From positions 1 to 12,667 of the forward strand of contig JAMFSG010000139.1 in assembly GCA_026225155.1 (NCBI GenBank): a stretch of DNA of 12,667 bases, in the 5' to 3' direction. Positions 11,805 to 12,667 of this stretch are shown piece by piece (position 1 is the stretch's first letter; each line of letters starts with the position of its first letter). This stretch comes from Verrucomicrobiota bacterium. GTDB taxonomy: Bacteria > Verrucomicrobiota > Verrucomicrobiia > Limisphaerales > UBA11358. A program made the position numbers and the translations under genes. The notes under the pieces are model-generated. The model did not search any database and was not told the origin of the DNA. It saw only the letters and a list, made by a program, of their open reading frames with translations.

Positions 11805-12667
11805 GTGTCACAGCCGGTCCAATCCGCGATCAACGCCAGCACGCGCCTTTGCGCCGTGCTCGGTTCGCCGATCCGCCATTCCGCGTCGCCCGCGATGCAC
11901 AATGCCGCGTTCGCCGAACTCGGCTTGAACTGGCGTTACCTCGCGTTTGAAGTCGCACCGGAAAATTTGCGCGCTGCCATCGAAGGTGCGAAGGCGATGA
12001 ATTTCGCCGGATTCAATCTCACCGTGCCACACAAACTACTCGCGCTGGAACTCGTGGACGAATTGGACGCATCGGCCAAAAAATGGGGCGCGGTCAACAC
12101 GATCAAATTTGAAGCCGACAGCTCTGGTAAAATTCGCGCCATCGGTCACAACACGGATGTTGATGGTCTGGCTAATTCATTGCGTGAAGATTTGAAAATC
12201 CAATTGCGCGGGAAAAAAGTTTTATTGCTGGGCGCGGGCGGAGCAGGGCGCGCGGCGGCGTTGAAACTCGCTTCCGAAAATGTCGCGGAACTTTTTCTTG
12301 TCAACCGCACGCGCAGCAAAGTTGAAGAAATTGCCGGCGAAATCAAAAAACAATTTCCGTCCGCGAATGTTTCCATCGGTTATCCGAAAAATTCGGTTGA
12401 TCTATTGGTGAACGCAACTTCACTTGGTTTGAAAACCGAAGATGCTTCGCCGCTGGATGAAAAAGAATTTTCGCTGAAACAAACGCGCGCGGTTTACGAC
12501 ATGATTTATCGCCCGGCAGAAACGGCTTTGTTGAAAGCCGCGAAAGCCGCCGGTTGTAAAACGGCGAATGGACTTGGCATGTTGTTGCACCAAGGCGCGA
12601 AGGCGTTTGAAATCTGGACGGGCAGAACTGCGCCGCTCGACGTGATGCGCCGCGCGCTGGAAGAAAA
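11805..12667 (+). CDS. aroE: Shikimate dehydrogenase, 3' end cut by window edge
   Basis: AroE reduces 3-dehydroshikimate to shikimate with NADPH in the aromatic amino-acid pathway. From GTG 11805 the frame runs 287 codons to the edge with no stop; the family is about 270-295 residues, so very little is missing. The substrate-site motifs are AVLGSPIRHSASPAMHNAAF (17-36), NLTVPHK (71-77, catalytic Lys77), GAVNT (95-99, Asn98) and HNTDVDG (115-121, Asp118). The NADPH-binding loop is LLGAGGAGRAA (141-151), and NRTRSK (167-172) is in the position that reads the 2'-phosphate. The C-terminal GLGMLLHQGAKAFEIWTG (256-273) is typical. The GTG is chosen because it places the first motif at the usual distance and follows a good -10 box. 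It is divergent from cobA-hemD. Confidence 0.96.
   Translation, partial: MSQPVQSAINASTRLCAVLGSPIRHSASPAMHNAAFAELGLNWRYLAFEVAPENLRAAIEGAKAMNFAGFNLTVPHKLLALELVDELDASAKKWGAVNTIKFEADSSGKIRAIGHNTDVDGLANSLREDLKIQLRGKKVLLLGAGGAGRAAALKLASENVAELFLVNRTRSKVEEIAGEIKKQFPSANVSIGYPKNSVDLLVNATSLGLKTEDASPLDEKEFSLKQTRAVYDMIYRPAETALLKAAKAAGCKTANGLGMLLHQGAKAFEIWTGRTAPLDVMRRALEE

Noticed and set aside
11543..11902. Minus-strand open frame of 119 codons across the cobA-hemD/aroE spacer
   Set aside because: It runs through the 136-bp repeat and into the antisense of aroE; it is a translation of repeat sequence.
1..12667. CRISPR array, tRNA, prophage or defence island
   Set aside because: No spaced direct repeats of CRISPR size, no tRNA-like cloverleaf, and no integrase, nuclease-effector or toxin-antitoxin genes were found; the genes are housekeeping or simple metabolic ones.

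Overview
This window looks like chromosomal DNA from a member of Verrucomicrobiota, probably close to Pedosphaera/Limisphaerales. That placement is an inference. It rests on a rhodanese protein with an N-terminus I associate with that phylum, a rhomboid protease ending in a GYF_2 domain, a secreted GH28 protein of an environmental type, scarce Shine-Dalgarno sites, and several interspersed palindromic repeats I associate with such genomes. Most of the window is housekeeping sequence. I see no phage, integrase, transposase, CRISPR array, toxin-antitoxin pair or tRNA.

Left half (1-6372) is one co-directed minus-strand run. Read in the direction of transcription it holds the SRP (4.5S) RNA, dnaX (DNA polymerase III tau/gamma), ybaB (nucleoid-associated protein), recR (recombinational repair), a HAD hydrolase overlapping recR by 4 nt, a rhomboid protease with a GYF_2 tail, a small exported protein, purE (purine synthesis) and a beta-carbonic anhydrase cut by the window edge. 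The order SRP RNA-dnaX-ybaB-recR is an old bacterial arrangement, also seen in Bacillus subtilis (scr-dnaX-yaaK-recR).

Right half (6499-12667) alternates in strand. It holds a secreted GH28 polygalacturonase-like enzyme (+) whose stop codon abuts that of a convergent rhodanese (-). Next come a drug/metabolite-type EamA transporter (+), a small cupin (+), a fused uroporphyrinogen-III methyltransferase/synthase (CobA-HemD, -), and aroE (+), which runs off the right edge.

The least ordinary content lies between, and sometimes inside, the genes. Several spacers carry short arrays of 6-8 bp words, usually as two arms in inverted orientation, with different words in each spacer. An 8-bp array found in the purE/carbonic anhydrase spacer recurs at 30 of 33 positions inside the dnaX reading frame, where it encodes part of the linker. 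Two other palindromic or tandem repeats also lie in frame in that linker. A REPIN-like double palindrome sits between the rhodanese and EamA genes. A 136-bp element with covarying terminal hairpins sits between cobA-hemD and aroE. Four first-of-transcript genes have promoter-like hexamers ending only 6-8 nt before the start codon, which suggests leaderless mRNAs. DnaX also appears to have lost most cysteines of its zinc module.
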